DNA from: Planctomycetia bacterium
GTDB taxonomy: Bacteria > Planctomycetota > Phycisphaerae > Phycisphaerales > SM1A02
Direction of reading: 5' to 3'
Length of the DNA: 64,000 nt
Assembly: GCA_005790605.1 (NCBI GenBank)
Contig: SXUI01000055.1
Location: 53,556-117,555, forward strand
Under the pieces are notes generated by a model. It worked only from the letters and a program-made list of their open reading frames with translations, was not told the origin of the DNA and ran no database searches. Made by a program: the position numbers and the translations under genes. Each line of letters begins with the position of its first letter. Position 1 is the first letter of the stretch. Below, one piece after another: positions 49,198 through 59,400 of the stretch.

Positions 49198-49779
49198 GTG
49201 ATCAAGATCCTCGCCGGTGAATTTCGTTCTCGCATTCTTGAAGCCCCGGAGGGCGAAGATGTCACGCGCCCGATGATGGGCCGCGTGAAGGAGTCCATCT
49301 TCAATCACCTTCGCGGACGCATCGAGGGCGCGCGGGTCCTCGATCTCTTCGCGGGTGTCGGGACGATGGGGCTTGAATGCGTCAGCCGTGGCGCCGCTGA
49401 AGTCGTCATGATCGAACGCGATCGCATGGTGCACAAGTTTCTTGACTACAACTGCAAGTTTCTCGCGGTCGAGGATCGCGCGACTGCCGTTCTCGCCGAT
49501 GCACTTGGCCCGGTCGCCCTTGCCCGCGCGCCAAAGCCAGTGGACATTGTCTTTATGGATCCGCCGTATGCATTGATGGAGGATCCGAAGATGCGCGCAA
49601 GCGTGCTCGAACAGGCAGCGCGGACGAGAGAACTCTTCGCGGCGAGCGGATTTCTCGTCCTTCGCACGCCTATTCGATTCGGCGAGAGTGAAGAGCGGAT
49701 TCCCGGCTTCTTCGGTCCCGAAGCGCATCAGTACGCGAAGACGATGCATGTCCTGCTGTACAGCCCAAAGCCCGCGTAG
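49198..49779 (+). CDS. rsmD: 16S rRNA (guanine(966)-N(2))-methyltransferase
   Basis: About 193 residues from GTG 49198 (VIKILAGEFRSRIL); the longer frame has no better start. VIRLFAG-type start, RPMMGRVKESIFNHLRG, the SAM-binding VLDLFAGVGTMGLECVSRG and the catalytic FMDPPYA match RsmD/YhhF, which methylates G966 of 16S rRNA. No panto coaD gene follows here, unlike many bacteria. Confidence 0.93.
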   Translation: MIKILAGEFRSRILEAPEGEDVTRPMMGRVKESIFNHLRGRIEGARVLDLFAGVGTMGLECVSRGAAEVVMIERDRMVHKFLDYNCKFLAVEDRATAVLADALGPVALARAPKPVDIVFMDPPYALMEDPKMRASVLEQAARTRELFAASGFLVLRTPIRFGESEERIPGFFGPEAHQYAKTMHVLLYSPKPA

Positions 49780-49787
49780 CAAAGCGC

Positions 49788-50915
49788 TCAGGAGCTCGGG
49801 CGATCGCCACGGAACACGCGTTCCCAAGATCCCTTCGTGCAGAGCTCAAGCACATACGCGTCGTACTCACGCGCAAACTGCGCGAGGTCTGGGTTGAAGT
49901 ACTCGCGAATCACGGCAGGACCGAGTTGCCGCGCGAGCATCTGTCTCCGTTCGCCGCGATTGCCACTGTGTCGACTTTGCGCGAGGGTTTGCGCGATCTC
50001 TCCATCACGAGCATGCGCGAGGACGCGTTCAAGACCGGCACGGTACTTCCCCTCCATGCCCTCATTTAGGAAGTGCACAAGTGCCCAGACTTGTGCGTAA
50101 TAGGTGAGAAGCGCGGAACGCCCATTCTCGAGGAAGGATTGAGGGTACTCCGCGATCAAACTCTCAAACGGGATGAGGCGCTCTCGCGCCTGGGCATCGC
50201 GAAGTTCGCTGTATCGCTCAAAGTTTCGCCAGGGCATGAACTCAACATTGCTCTCGCCACGCAAGCGACGAGATCCCTCCATGAAACAAGCGATCCCTTC
50301 TTCAAGCCAAACAGGGAGCGGTTGTTCAAAGTTCGCCTGCGTGAATGCATGCCAGCCTTCGTGCGCGGCAATGGTGAAAGTATCGAATCGCCCAAGGTCG
50401 TAGAGCACACTCTCTCCCTCGATCGTGTACCCACCTCGGCCAATCTTCTCGTAGGTGGCAGCTTCGTTTGGAATGCGAAGCCGAGTGAACGACATCCACT
50501 CATTCCGAGTCCCGAAGATGTAGAACACCGGCGCGTCGCGAGGTGCGGCGAGCGGCACGAGCGCCGTTCGGTAGTTCGCCATCATCTGCGGCAGAAAATC
50601 AATCACGCGGTCCCGCAACATCGGATCGCGAAGAGTCGACCGCAGCATCGCGCTGCCGAGGTCGTACTCTTCGCCGTGAAAGGTCTTCCACTCCCACGGC
50701 TTCGCGATGGGCGCGAGCCGTGTGACAGGTCGGTCTGGAACCGCAACGACTGTTCGCGCAGTCTTCGCAGTCGCGCTGGCGGGAACTTGCAATGTTGTTG
50801 CGGATGGCGCTGCAACTGGCTTCGACGCGCACGCGGTAGCCCATCCTAGAGCGGCAAGCGCACAAACGCAGAGCGCAAGTGTGCAGGCGGATGTGCTGCG
50901 CGAGAGTCGATGCAT
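49788..50915 (-). CDS. DUF1570-type lipoprotein with gluzincin motif
   Basis: 375 residues. Signal ends LAALGWATACAS with a lipobox. A region from residue ~75 (FHGEEYDLGSAMLRST) is typical of planctomycete DUF1570 proteins. TIAAHEGWHAFTQ supplies HEGWH, and LPVWLEEGIACFMEG a second Glu; together they suggest a zinc peptidase of the gluzincin type. Predicted surface-anchored; substrate unknown. It lies between the convergent rsmD and the divergent-start of valS upstream on the same strand. Confidence 0.8.
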   Translation of the reverse strand: MHRLSRSTSACTLALCVCALAALGWATACASKPVAAPSATTLQVPASATAKTARTVVAVPDRPVTRLAPIAKPWEWKTFHGEEYDLGSAMLRSTLRDPMLRDRVIDFLPQMMANYRTALVPLAAPRDAPVFYIFGTRNEWMSFTRLRIPNEAATYEKIGRGGYTIEGESVLYDLGRFDTFTIAAHEGWHAFTQANFEQPLPVWLEEGIACFMEGSRRLRGESNVEFMPWRNFERYSELRDAQARERLIPFESLIAEYPQSFLENGRSALLTYYAQVWALVHFLNEGMEGKYRAGLERVLAHARDGEIAQTLAQSRHSGNRGERRQMLARQLGPAVIREYFNPDLAQFAREYDAYVLELCTKGSWERVFRGDRPSS

Positions 50916-50957
50916 GCGTTGCTCACTCTACACCTTCGCTGCGATTCCGATGCAGCA

Positions 50958-53900
50958 CTACTCGGGAGGAAGTGCTGCAAGCGCGCGTTCGGCTGCCTGA
51001 ATGTCCGCGTCGAGTGACGCGAGTTTCGCCTTCGTCTCCTCGACGACCTCAGGCGGCGCCTTGGCGACATAGGCCGGATTCTCTAGTTTCAGGCGCATGC
51101 CGGTCGCCTGCTTCGTGCGTTCCGCGATCAGTTTGGCAAGGCGCGCCCGCTCGGCGCCGAGATCCATCGCATCCACGAGTTCATCGAGCAGAATCTCGCT
51201 TCCCTCAAACGGAAGCGCGACCGCACCAAGGGGGCGCGACAGAGGGAGTGACTCCACCGATGCAAGACCCGCGAGCGTTTCAACGACTCCATCGCCTGCT
51301 CGAATCAGCGCCGTCACGCCTTCGGGTGCGAACAGTTTGATCTTGCGCTTCGGACTCACCTGCCGTTCGCCACGCGCTGTGCGGATCGCGTCCACCAACG
51401 ACTGCACGCGCGCAAACTGGGTGATCGCGTTGGCGTCCATGAGCGCCGCATCGAAGCGAGGCCACGACGCAACTGCGGCAAGCGGCGCACTTGAGAGTTC
51501 GACGCCTGCCACGGTTCGTCCATCTCGCGCGCCCTCGACACTCGACCACAGTGTTTCAGTCACGAACGGACAAACGGGATGAAGCAATCGAACAAGTGCG
51601 TTGAGCGATGTCGCGAGCACAGCCTGTTGCGTCTTGTTCTGTCGAATCGTCGGCTTCACGCATTCGAGGTACCAATCACAGAAGTCGCGCCAGATCAAAC
51701 CATACAGCGTGTCGGCGACGCGGTGAAACTCATACGCCCCAATCGCTGCATCGAGTTCTCGTGCAGAGGTCGCGAGCCGTGCGAGCATCCATCGATCGGC
51801 AAGCGTGAGTGGGCGAGTCTCCGCATCGCTCGAGGCCTGCGCAATATTGGAAAGCGCGAAGCGGGTGGCATTCCACAGTTTGTTCGCGAAGTTACGGCCG
51901 AGGTCAAATCGCGCACTTGTGTTGCGAGCAAGCGGCTCCTCGACACTCGGCGTTGCCGCGCCAGTGGCTGCACCGTAACCAGAAACCATGTGCTTTCCAG
52001 GCATCTTGGGCGAGACTTGCCGCGCATCCGCGACGGTGTACCCGGCCGAAGTCGTGATCCACTTCGGGGTGAACGACTCGCCTGAATGCGGGTCCACCAT
52101 GTCGACCGGAAGACGAACATCTTGCGTGTCTGTCGCGATTGAAACGAGCGTAAAGCGCATCGCATCAGATCCGTGTGAGTGGATGATGTCACGCGGATCC
52201 ACGCCGTTTCCAAGCGACTTCGACATCTTCTGCCCGTGTCCGTCCTGAATCATCGCGTGAATGAAGACATGGCGAAACGGAAGTCGTCCGAGGAAGTACC
52301 GATTGAACATCACGATGCGCGAGACCCAAAGTGTGATGATCTCGCGCGCGGTGCAGAGCACAGAACTTGGATTGAACCGATCGAGCAGACCATCCATGTC
52401 GTCCCACCGAGATGCATCGGGCCATCCGAGCGTGGAAAGTGGCCAGAGTGCCGAACTGAACCAGGTGTCGAGCACATCTGGATCGCGCCGGAATCCAAGG
52501 GACTCGAGCGACTGCGCGTCAGCGTCCTCAAGGAGGCAGACGAAGATTGTGCATTCCTCTTGGCTTGCTGCAAGCGCCGAGAGCGCGATCGCCGAGCCAT
52601 CCGCGATGCGAGTTGCGCGCACGGATGCGCGCGCACCCGAGAGCGCGCTGAGCACCCCGAGGTGCTTCGCAAGGACCTTTCCCATGCCCTGCAACGACCA
52701 CACAGGAATCTGATGGCCCCACCACAATTGTCGAGAGATGCACCAATCCCGAAGTTGCTCGTGCCAAACCTGGAACGACTTCGCGTAACGCGATGGAAAG
52801 AAGCGCAGGCCTCCATCGCCGTCCATCGGCTGCGCTGTGAGATGCTCGGGCGCGAGCGCGCCATCCACTTGGTCCTTCGCCATCGCCCGAAGTGCAGTTC
52901 CGCGGAGTCGATCATCCGTCACACGCACATACCACTGGTCGCTGAGGTAAGGCTCCACCGGAACATGCGATCGATAGCTATGACCCACGGAGTGCCGGTA
53001 GGGTTTCACTTCCTCAAGAAGACCGTGCGCCTTGAACCATGCGACAATCTGCTTCCGCGCCGCTTCACGGGTAAGGCCCACAAACGCGCGCGCCTCCTCC
53101 GAAACATCCGTCCAACCATGTGCATCGCTGATCGCTCCGTTGGGCGCCATCACATTGATTGCTGCCAACGAGTGGCGAATACCGAGCTCCCAGTCATTCG
53201 GATCATGCGCAGGCGTGACCTTCAAGAACCCAGTTGCGAACTGCGCCTTTGTATCGCTCGCATCCCCGCCGAGACTGACAGGCAACACGACATACTCATC
53301 CTCAATGATCGGAATCACGCGGCCGACGATCGGCAATCGCACGCTCTTCCCGCGAAGCGCGGCGGCGCGCGGATCCTTCGGATTGATGCCAACAGCCGTG
53401 TCGCCAAGCATCGTCTCTGGTCGTGTCGTGGCGACCGTCACATGTCCGCTTCCGTCGCTCAACGGATACTGCAGGTACCAGAAGTGACCGTCCACTTCCT
53501 CCATTTCGACTTCGTCATCGGCGAGCGCAGTCTCGGTCGCTGGATCCCAGTTCACCAAGCGCTTCCCACGATAAATCAGACCATCCGCAAAGAGCTGGAA
53601 AAATGCATGCCGCACAGCGGTCGCGCAAGTCGCATCCATTGTGAAGCGCGTGCGCTCGAAATCGCACGAGCATCCCATCGCGGCGAGTTGCGCGAGAATC
53701 GTCGCCTCGTACTCGTCCTTCCACTCCTGCACCTTGGCGATGAATGCGCCGCGCGTGAAATCCGTCCGCCGCTTTCCTTGCAGTTGCAGTCGCTTTTCAA
53801 CCACCGCTTGCGTCGCGATACCAGCGTGATCTGTTCCCGGCATCCACAGCGTTTCGCAACCGCGCATGCGGTGATAGCGCGTCAGCAGATCTTGCAGCGT

Positions 53901-54125
53901 GTTGTTGAACGCATGACCAAGATGGAGCGCCGCCGTCACATTTGGAGGCGGGATAAAAATGGCAAACGGCGGCTTCGACTCGCTCGCCGCTGCAGGATCA
54001 CTCTCGACATGGAAGCAGCTCGCCGCCTCCCACCGTGCGCGAATGACGGGCTCAACCTCCGCAGGCTGGTAGGCCTTGGGAAGTTCGGTTGTGGATTGCG
54101 GAGACGGGGATTGCGGAGCGTTCAT
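50958..54125 (-). CDS. valS: Valyl-tRNA synthetase
   Basis: About 1055 residues from ATG 54125 (MNAPQSPSPQSTTELPKAYQ). Class Ia fold: HIGH-like PPNVTAALHLGHAF, the KMSKS motif (GQKMSKSLGNGVDP) with the Lys loop, and C-terminal coiled coil (LDADIQAAERALAALPPE) typical of ValS. A ~60-residue insertion with TAGYTVADARQVSPKMPGKH… lies between KMSKS and the anticodon-binding domain. It charges tRNA-Val. The frame is open upstream into a Ser/Pro-rich region that was not included. It is divergent from the TPR lipoprotein gene with 35 bases between the starts. Confidence 0.95.
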   Translation of the reverse strand: MNAPQSPSPQSTTELPKAYQPAEVEPVIRARWEAASCFHVESDPAAASESKPPFAIFIPPPNVTAALHLGHAFNNTLQDLLTRYHRMRGCETLWMPGTDHAGIATQAVVEKRLQLQGKRRTDFTRGAFIAKVQEWKDEYEATILAQLAAMGCSCDFERTRFTMDATCATAVRHAFFQLFADGLIYRGKRLVNWDPATETALADDEVEMEEVDGHFWYLQYPLSDGSGHVTVATTRPETMLGDTAVGINPKDPRAAALRGKSVRLPIVGRVIPIIEDEYVVLPVSLGGDASDTKAQFATGFLKVTPAHDPNDWELGIRHSLAAINVMAPNGAISDAHGWTDVSEEARAFVGLTREAARKQIVAWFKAHGLLEEVKPYRHSVGHSYRSHVPVEPYLSDQWYVRVTDDRLRGTALRAMAKDQVDGALAPEHLTAQPMDGDGGLRFFPSRYAKSFQVWHEQLRDWCISRQLWWGHQIPVWSLQGMGKVLAKHLGVLSALSGARASVRATRIADGSAIALSALAASQEECTIFVCLLEDADAQSLESLGFRRDPDVLDTWFSSALWPLSTLGWPDASRWDDMDGLLDRFNPSSVLCTAREIITLWVSRIVMFNRYFLGRLPFRHVFIHAMIQDGHGQKMSKSLGNGVDPRDIIHSHGSDAMRFTLVSIATDTQDVRLPVDMVDPHSGESFTPKWITTSAGYTVADARQVSPKMPGKHMVSGYGAATGAATPSVEEPLARNTSARFDLGRNFANKLWNATRFALSNIAQASSDAETRPLTLADRWMLARLATSARELDAAIGAYEFHRVADTLYGLIWRDFCDWYLECVKPTIRQNKTQQAVLATSLNALVRLLHPVCPFVTETLWSSVEGARDGRTVAGVELSSAPLAAVASWPRFDAALMDANAITQFARVQSLVDAIRTARGERQVSPKRKIKLFAPEGVTALIRAGDGVVETLAGLASVESLPLSRPLGAVALPFEGSEILLDELVDAMDLGAERARLAKLIAERTKQATGMRLKLENPAYVAKAPPEVVEETKAKLASLDADIQAAERALAALPPE

Positions 54126-54160
54126 CGGGAAGTGGGTAGCGCAAGGATCGAGAAGGGGTG

Positions 54161-55213
54161 ATGATAGAGGCACGGATGATTGACAGGAAACTACGACTTC
54201 TTCCGCCACTCATCGCTCTGGCGACGCTTGCGCTCTTGGGTTGCGATGCGTCGAAGTCGGCGAGTCCAACGCCTTCCGTTGCCGACAATGGGAGCGCAGA
54301 AAGCGCAAAGGAGCTCGCGGACGCGAGTGCGGCTGTTGAAGTGCTTCTCGCGAAAGATCGGGTCGCAGAGGCTGAAGTTGTTGCGCGAGCTCTCGCGAAG
54401 CGTTACCCCTCGGACGCGGGAGCATCCGAGCTCTTCGCTCGGGTCGTTGGCATTCGCGCGCTTCGAGATGATGCCCGCGCAGGCGACCCTTCGTTGGAAG
54501 AGGCTTCTGCCGCCGCGCAGCGCGCGAGCGAACTCTCACCAACGGACGCAACGCGCGCGCAAGCCGCCGCGCTCCTTCTAGATCGTGCGGGGAAACGGGA
54601 TGCCGCTCGCGTGTGCTGGAAGCGCGTGGCGACGATCGCGCTTGCGACGAATGACACGAGGTTCACTGTCGCGGCAGCAATCGCACTTGCCGCTCACCAA
54701 GATCCTGAGTCGGCGGCAGCACTCGTCTTGCAACTCAAACAACTCGGCGAAGGAAACGCTGTGCTCGCTTCCACTCGCGCGCAGATCGCGCTCGCTTCGG
54801 GCAACCCAAACAGCGCGCTCGCTGACGCGCGCGAAGCATTCACATCCGACGCATCGAGTCTGGAGTATCGGTTGCTCTACGCGCGTGTGCTCCGCCTCTG
54901 TGCATCATCCAACGACGCCGCGCTCTTGCTTGCTGCATTGCCCGAAGCATCGCTCGCCAACCCCGCGGTCGCGGAAGAACTCGCGCTCGCGCTCAGCGCG
55001 CAGGAGCGCTTTTCGCAAGCCGCACAGGCGTGGCGTCGAACGCGGGTCCATGGCGTCAACGCACGGCGTCTTGCGGAAGAAGCACTCGCACGAATAGCCG
55101 CGCAAGAGCTGTCGCTCGCCGCACAAGTGCTTGAAGAGCTGCGCGTCGCTCCGCATGCAGAGCAAGAGACGCATCGCGTGGAACACGCCCTTCGAACCGC
55201 CGCGAAAGAGTGA
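54161..55213 (+). CDS. TPR-containing lipoprotein
   Basis: About 350 residues from ATG 54161; ATG 54176 and GTG 54158 are alternatives. LPPLIALATLALLGCDAS is a lipoprotein signal (lipobox LLGC). The mature part is Ala/Glu-rich TPR-like helix pairs (VLLAKDRVAEAEVVARALAK, DAGASELFARVVGIRAL, ARAGDPSLEEASAAAQRASE, AGKRDAARVCWKRVATIAL and GNPNSALADAREAFTSD). Base composition is unusually Gcg/Cgc-rich even for this window. It ends one base before the convergent SDR gene. Confidence 0.75.
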   Translation: MIEARMIDRKLRLLPPLIALATLALLGCDASKSASPTPSVADNGSAESAKELADASAAVEVLLAKDRVAEAEVVARALAKRYPSDAGASELFARVVGIRALRDDARAGDPSLEEASAAAQRASELSPTDATRAQAAALLLDRAGKRDAARVCWKRVATIALATNDTRFTVAAAIALAAHQDPESAAALVLQLKQLGEGNAVLASTRAQIALASGNPNSALADAREAFTSDASSLEYRLLYARVLRLCASSNDAALLLAALPEASLANPAVAEELALALSAQERFSQAAQAWRRTRVHGVNARRLAEEALARIAAQELSLAAQVLEELRVAPHAEQETHRVEHALRTAAKE

Positions 55214-55984
55214 TCAACCGTTGCGACCGCCGTCAAGCTGCACGATTTGGCCCGTCGAGTAGTGCGCGTCGAGGAGTAAAAAGACCGCGAGTGCGGCTGC
55301 TTCTTCTGGAGTTCCCGCGCGTTTGAGTGGCACCCGTTCGAGATACGCACTGCGCGCGTCAGCGGGCATGTCGTCAGGCCATGCGATCACGCCCGGGGCT
55401 ATGCCGTTCACGCGTATCTCCGGCGCGAGTTCGACCGCGAGTTGCCGAACCAGCGCGTGCGCCGCGGCTTTCGCCATGAGGTACGCCGTGTATCCGCGTC
55501 GAGGCACGCTGTCGGCATGCGCGTCGCCGAAGAGGACGATCCCAGCTCCGCCGATCATCGTGCCTCGCGCCATCGCCGTCCGCAGACTCGGGGCGAGCGC
55601 TTGGGAGAGAAGGAGCGGGCCGAGCGCATCACCCTGGTACTGCGCCAACGCGCTCGTCTCGGAGATCGACCCAAACGGCGCACTTGCGAACGAGGATGCG
55701 TTGTGCACGACGCCGTCGACAGGTCCAGTGCGCAGTGCGGCAGTCACGAAGCGCGACAGCGAATCCGCTGCGTGAAAATCGAGCGCACATGTGTCCACTT
55801 CAGGCGCGCCACACCTGCGCGCTTCCTCCGCCGTCTCCAAGCATGCCTCTCGCGAGTTTCGGTAGGTCAGCACGAGCGCGCATCCACGCGCTGCGAATGC
55901 GAGTGCGGTTGCACGACCAACGCGCCGCGCAGCTCCCGTGATCACGATTCGCGCCGGTGAAGTGTGCGCGGGAGCACGTGTCAA
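55214..55984 (-). CDS. SDR-family oxidoreductase (pteridine-reductase-like)
   Basis: About 256 residues starting at TTG 55984, which overlaps the TGA of the upstream gene (TTGA). VITGAARRVGRATALAFAARG is the Rossmann GxxxGxG site, with TYRNSREA following. HNASSFASAPFG; the Tyr-x3-Lys pair in GYTAYLMAKAAAHAL; and VNGIAPGVIAW place it near FolM/PTR1-type pteridine or acyl reductases. NAD(P)H-dependent; substrate unknown. Confidence 0.85.
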   Translation of the reverse strand: MTRAPAHTSPARIVITGAARRVGRATALAFAARGCALVLTYRNSREACLETAEEARRCGAPEVDTCALDFHAADSLSRFVTAALRTGPVDGVVHNASSFASAPFGSISETSALAQYQGDALGPLLLSQALAPSLRTAMARGTMIGGAGIVLFGDAHADSVPRRGYTAYLMAKAAAHALVRQLAVELAPEIRVNGIAPGVIAWPDDMPADARSAYLERVPLKRAGTPEEAAALAVFLLLDAHYSTGQIVQLDGGRNG

Positions 55985-56436
55985 CCGCAACCTCCACCAC
56001 TTCCCCCGCCGTCTCCACCGCCGGATCCGCCATCCCATGAACCATCCGATGCACCATCTGATGAACCGCCCGATCCAGAGTCCGAAGAGCCATCACTCGC
56101 GTCCGAACTTGAACCGGTTGATCCACTCGCATCGCCCCACCAATGCGCGTCGCGACCACTTGAGGAACCCGAACTATCAGAATCACCGGAATCTGGAAAG
56201 CCAGGAGGGAATGCGGAGCTTCGCGCAGGATCCACCCCAAATCTCGAACCCGCGAGCGCCCAAGCATCGACGTGTTTCGTTGGGGGAGCTTGCTTGCGCG
56301 CGATGTCCCGCCGTGCGCCCGCGAACATGGAACGAATGAGCAGTGCGCCAAAGGCTCCGAGCGCAAGCAAGACCGCAACGAGGATGCAGCCTGTAAAAAA
56401 ACTGATCTCAACAGACGCGAGGTGCGCACTCAACAC
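55981..56436 (-). CDS. Membrane protein with Ser/Gly/Asp-rich C-terminal tail
   Basis: 151 residues from GTG 56436. One membrane helix (FFTGCILVAVLLALGAFGALL), a basic linker, then about 80 residues of low-complexity Ser/Gly/Asp (SSGSSSGRDAHWWGDASGS and GGSSDGASDGSWDGGSGG), ending GGGCG. Such tails occur on some secreted or surface proteins and may be flexible or ion-binding; no function is assigned. It is co-transcribed with the SDR. Confidence 0.65.
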   Translation of the reverse strand: MLSAHLASVEISFFTGCILVAVLLALGAFGALLIRSMFAGARRDIARKQAPPTKHVDAWALAGSRFGVDPARSSAFPPGFPDSGDSDSSGSSSGRDAHWWGDASGSTGSSSDASDGSSDSGSGGSSDGASDGSWDGGSGGGDGGGSGGGCG

Positions 56437-56488
56437 ACGCGCATCCTATCCGTGAGTATGACCCTCGCGCTACCATGCAAGACTCTCG

Positions 56489-59400
56489 ATGACAGCACCA
56501 ATTCCTCAGCGAATGCAGGGAGATCCTCCCTCTCAGCCCAAACGCCGAAGGAGGCGCTGGCGTGTTTTCATCGTGAGTGCCGTGCTGCTCTGCGCCGTGC
56601 TCTTTACCGCCACGAGATCCAGCGTTCTCGCGTGGATGATTCTCCCGAAACTGAGCCTTGCGCTCGGGGGTGATGTGCATGCGACCTCCATGCGACTCGA
56701 CGGAGTCAGCGGCTTTACGATCGAAAACCTTGAACTCCGCGCACCAACATGGGAAGGCGAGAGTGCACGCCTCGCACACGCCGATCAACTGACCATTCGT
56801 TTCTCACCGTGGAAGGTGCTCCGTGGAGAGATTGAGGTCCGATCGATTGACATCGGCACCATGACCCTGCGCGTCGCCGAGAAACTCTCCGACCCAGGGA
56901 CATTTAACTTCTCTGCCCTCACTCCGGCGGCGAGCGCTGGCGGCTCCTCGCAGCGACCCGCCGTCACTCGGATCGAACGCCTCGCCATCGAGAGCGGCGT
57001 CGAGAGCGACGGGAAGTGGGAGTTGTCGGGCCGCCTCGACATGCGCGGCGAACTACATCCAAGCGTCGGCGTCGCCGACGAACTCGACCTCCGGCTCGAC
57101 GGACTCGCGACGGAACGCGCCGCTGCGCCCTTCGAGAGCGTGCACGGCCGCTTCAATCTCCGCACCTATGCATTCAATGTAGAAGTCGACGAACTCAAAC
57201 TGCGCAAAGAATCACTCGCGATCGCTCCGATCGCGGCACAGAAGTTGCTTGACCAACTCGATCTGCAAGGGAGCATCGAGCGTGCGGCCATCTCCTTCGA
57301 TGGAGCCACTCCACCCGAAGCGGAGTTACGACTTCGCAATATGCGGATCAGTTTCCCAGTGGAAGAACTCGGCGGCGTCTGGGCAGGATTTGCACAAGGC
57401 AAGACACTCCCGACTACCGGCCGACCGCGCATCGACCTGCGAGAGGGAGTCCTCAAGTTAACGAAGGACTCCCTCACGCTTGAAGATTTGCTCGGCGACT
57501 TCAGCGCGACAAATCCGTCTCACCCAGTGTTGAGTGTGCCCGTTCAAGCGAGTGCGAGTATTCAGATTCCAACCGACGACTTACTTCCATTCGCGTGGAA
57601 AGATCGCGAATCATGGTTCAAGACCGCGCTGACTGCCGCAAAGATAGACGCGCAAGTTTCGGTCCGAAACTTCAGCTCGCCACCTGAGGGCGATCCACGT
57701 GTGCTCTTTCTTCCGCAAGCAGTCACCGACGCCTTTCAAGACTTCGGCCTCACGAAGTGGACCGTCGACATTGAAGCTGAGGCACATCGCGCCGCGGGGA
57801 CACCGACCAAGGCAGGCGAAGTTGTTTCGAGCGGCGAAATCCGCTTGACTGACGCAAGTGGCGCGTACAGCAAGTTCCCGTATCCCGTCGATCAAGTCGC
57901 TGCACTCATGCGACTTGAGGGCGACACCGTTGAGATCGTCCGATTTCAAGGACGCGGCAGCGAGAATGCCCAGATTGAGATTTCTGGATCGCTGAGGAGC
58001 CTCGCAAGCGGAGCCGAAATCGAAATCGCGATCAAAGGAAGCAACGCCCCGCTCGACGATCGCCTGCTGAACGCATTCGACGATGAAGCGAAGGCCGCGC
58101 TTGAGCAACTCTTCGATGCGGATGCGGTGGAGAGTCTCGCTGCGGCAAATCTGCTGCCCGACGCCGCGATGCTCGCGCAACAGTCCGAAGTCGTTGCGCG
58201 CGGCCCGAGCACGTCAGCACCTGGAGCCACCACCGCTGCAGATCTTGAACGACTCAAGCGCTCGATCGCGGCGGGACCATTCAAACTTGGTGGGAACGCA
58301 GATCTCAGTATTCGCGTCTACTCGCCGCCCGGTTTCAACACGGGCGTCGAGACCACCGGAACCGTGACAGTGCACGCCGCCGGTCTTGCATGCAGTCCAT
58401 TCCCCTATCCGCTGCGCATCGAGAGCGGCATCATCACGGTGCTTGATGAATCGATCGTGCTCTCCGGCGGTGGGCTTCAGGGTGTCACGCCCGTTGGTGG
58501 GAAGGTGACCGTTGCAGGCAGCGTCGAAATTCTTCGCACACAAGGTGACGCACGCGAAGTCATTCCGAAGATCACACTGCTCGCCGAAGAAGACAGCGTC
58601 AATCTCGCGTTGCTCGCGGCAATTCCGCATGATGCAACAACAACGGCGAAGCCCCCGCCAGGATGGCCAGGTCGGAACTTCGCCCCGGCCGGTGAACTGC
58701 TCCGCGCACTCGGACTCAGTGGCGGGTTCTCGGCAAACGGAACCATTGGCGGACATGCGAGTAGCGACTTCACATTCCAAGTTCAACTTCAGGATGGTCG
58801 GGTTGCACCGAACGCAAGCGGCGTCGAGTGGATGGCGTCGCAACACCTGAACTGGCCGCCGGAGTTCACGCTCGATCATGTGCGAGCCAACCTCAACATC
58901 AACTCGCAACAACTCAAACTCACCGACTGCACCGCTTCGCGCGGCGCAGGGCGTGTGGATGTCACGGCCACTGCTGCACTCACTGGACCAAGCAGCGAAC
59001 TTGAAGTGCGGTTCGAGCGAATTCCGCTCGACCGAGCGTTCGAACCGTTGCTCGACAAGGATCCCGCGAAGTCATCCGCACTGTGGCAACGGTACCTTCC
59101 GACTGGCGAGATCGATGGGTCCTTCCATCGCATCGTCACTTCGAACACGACAAGTTTTGAAGGCAAGATCTTGCCGCAGTGGCTCGAAGTCACGCTCGAC
59201 GGAGAACGCGTCCGAGCGACTCTTGTGACTGGCCTCATCGATGCGAGTGGCGAAGAGAATCGTGCGCAAGACCTTGGATTCCGCCTCACCACCGGCCCAA
59301 GGCAAGATGGCTTGCTCCGGCTGCGCGGCGCACTCAGCGCGAACTCGCTGCTCGAAGCATCGCTGACCGATGGACGATTTGAGTCGCCAGTCGTCCGCGC

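Noticed and set aside
52179..54161. A 660-codon open frame on the plus strand, antisense to valS
   Set aside because: GC-rich coding DNA often gives long antisense frames. The translation is Arg/His-rich without domains, while the minus strand clearly encodes valyl-tRNA synthetase.
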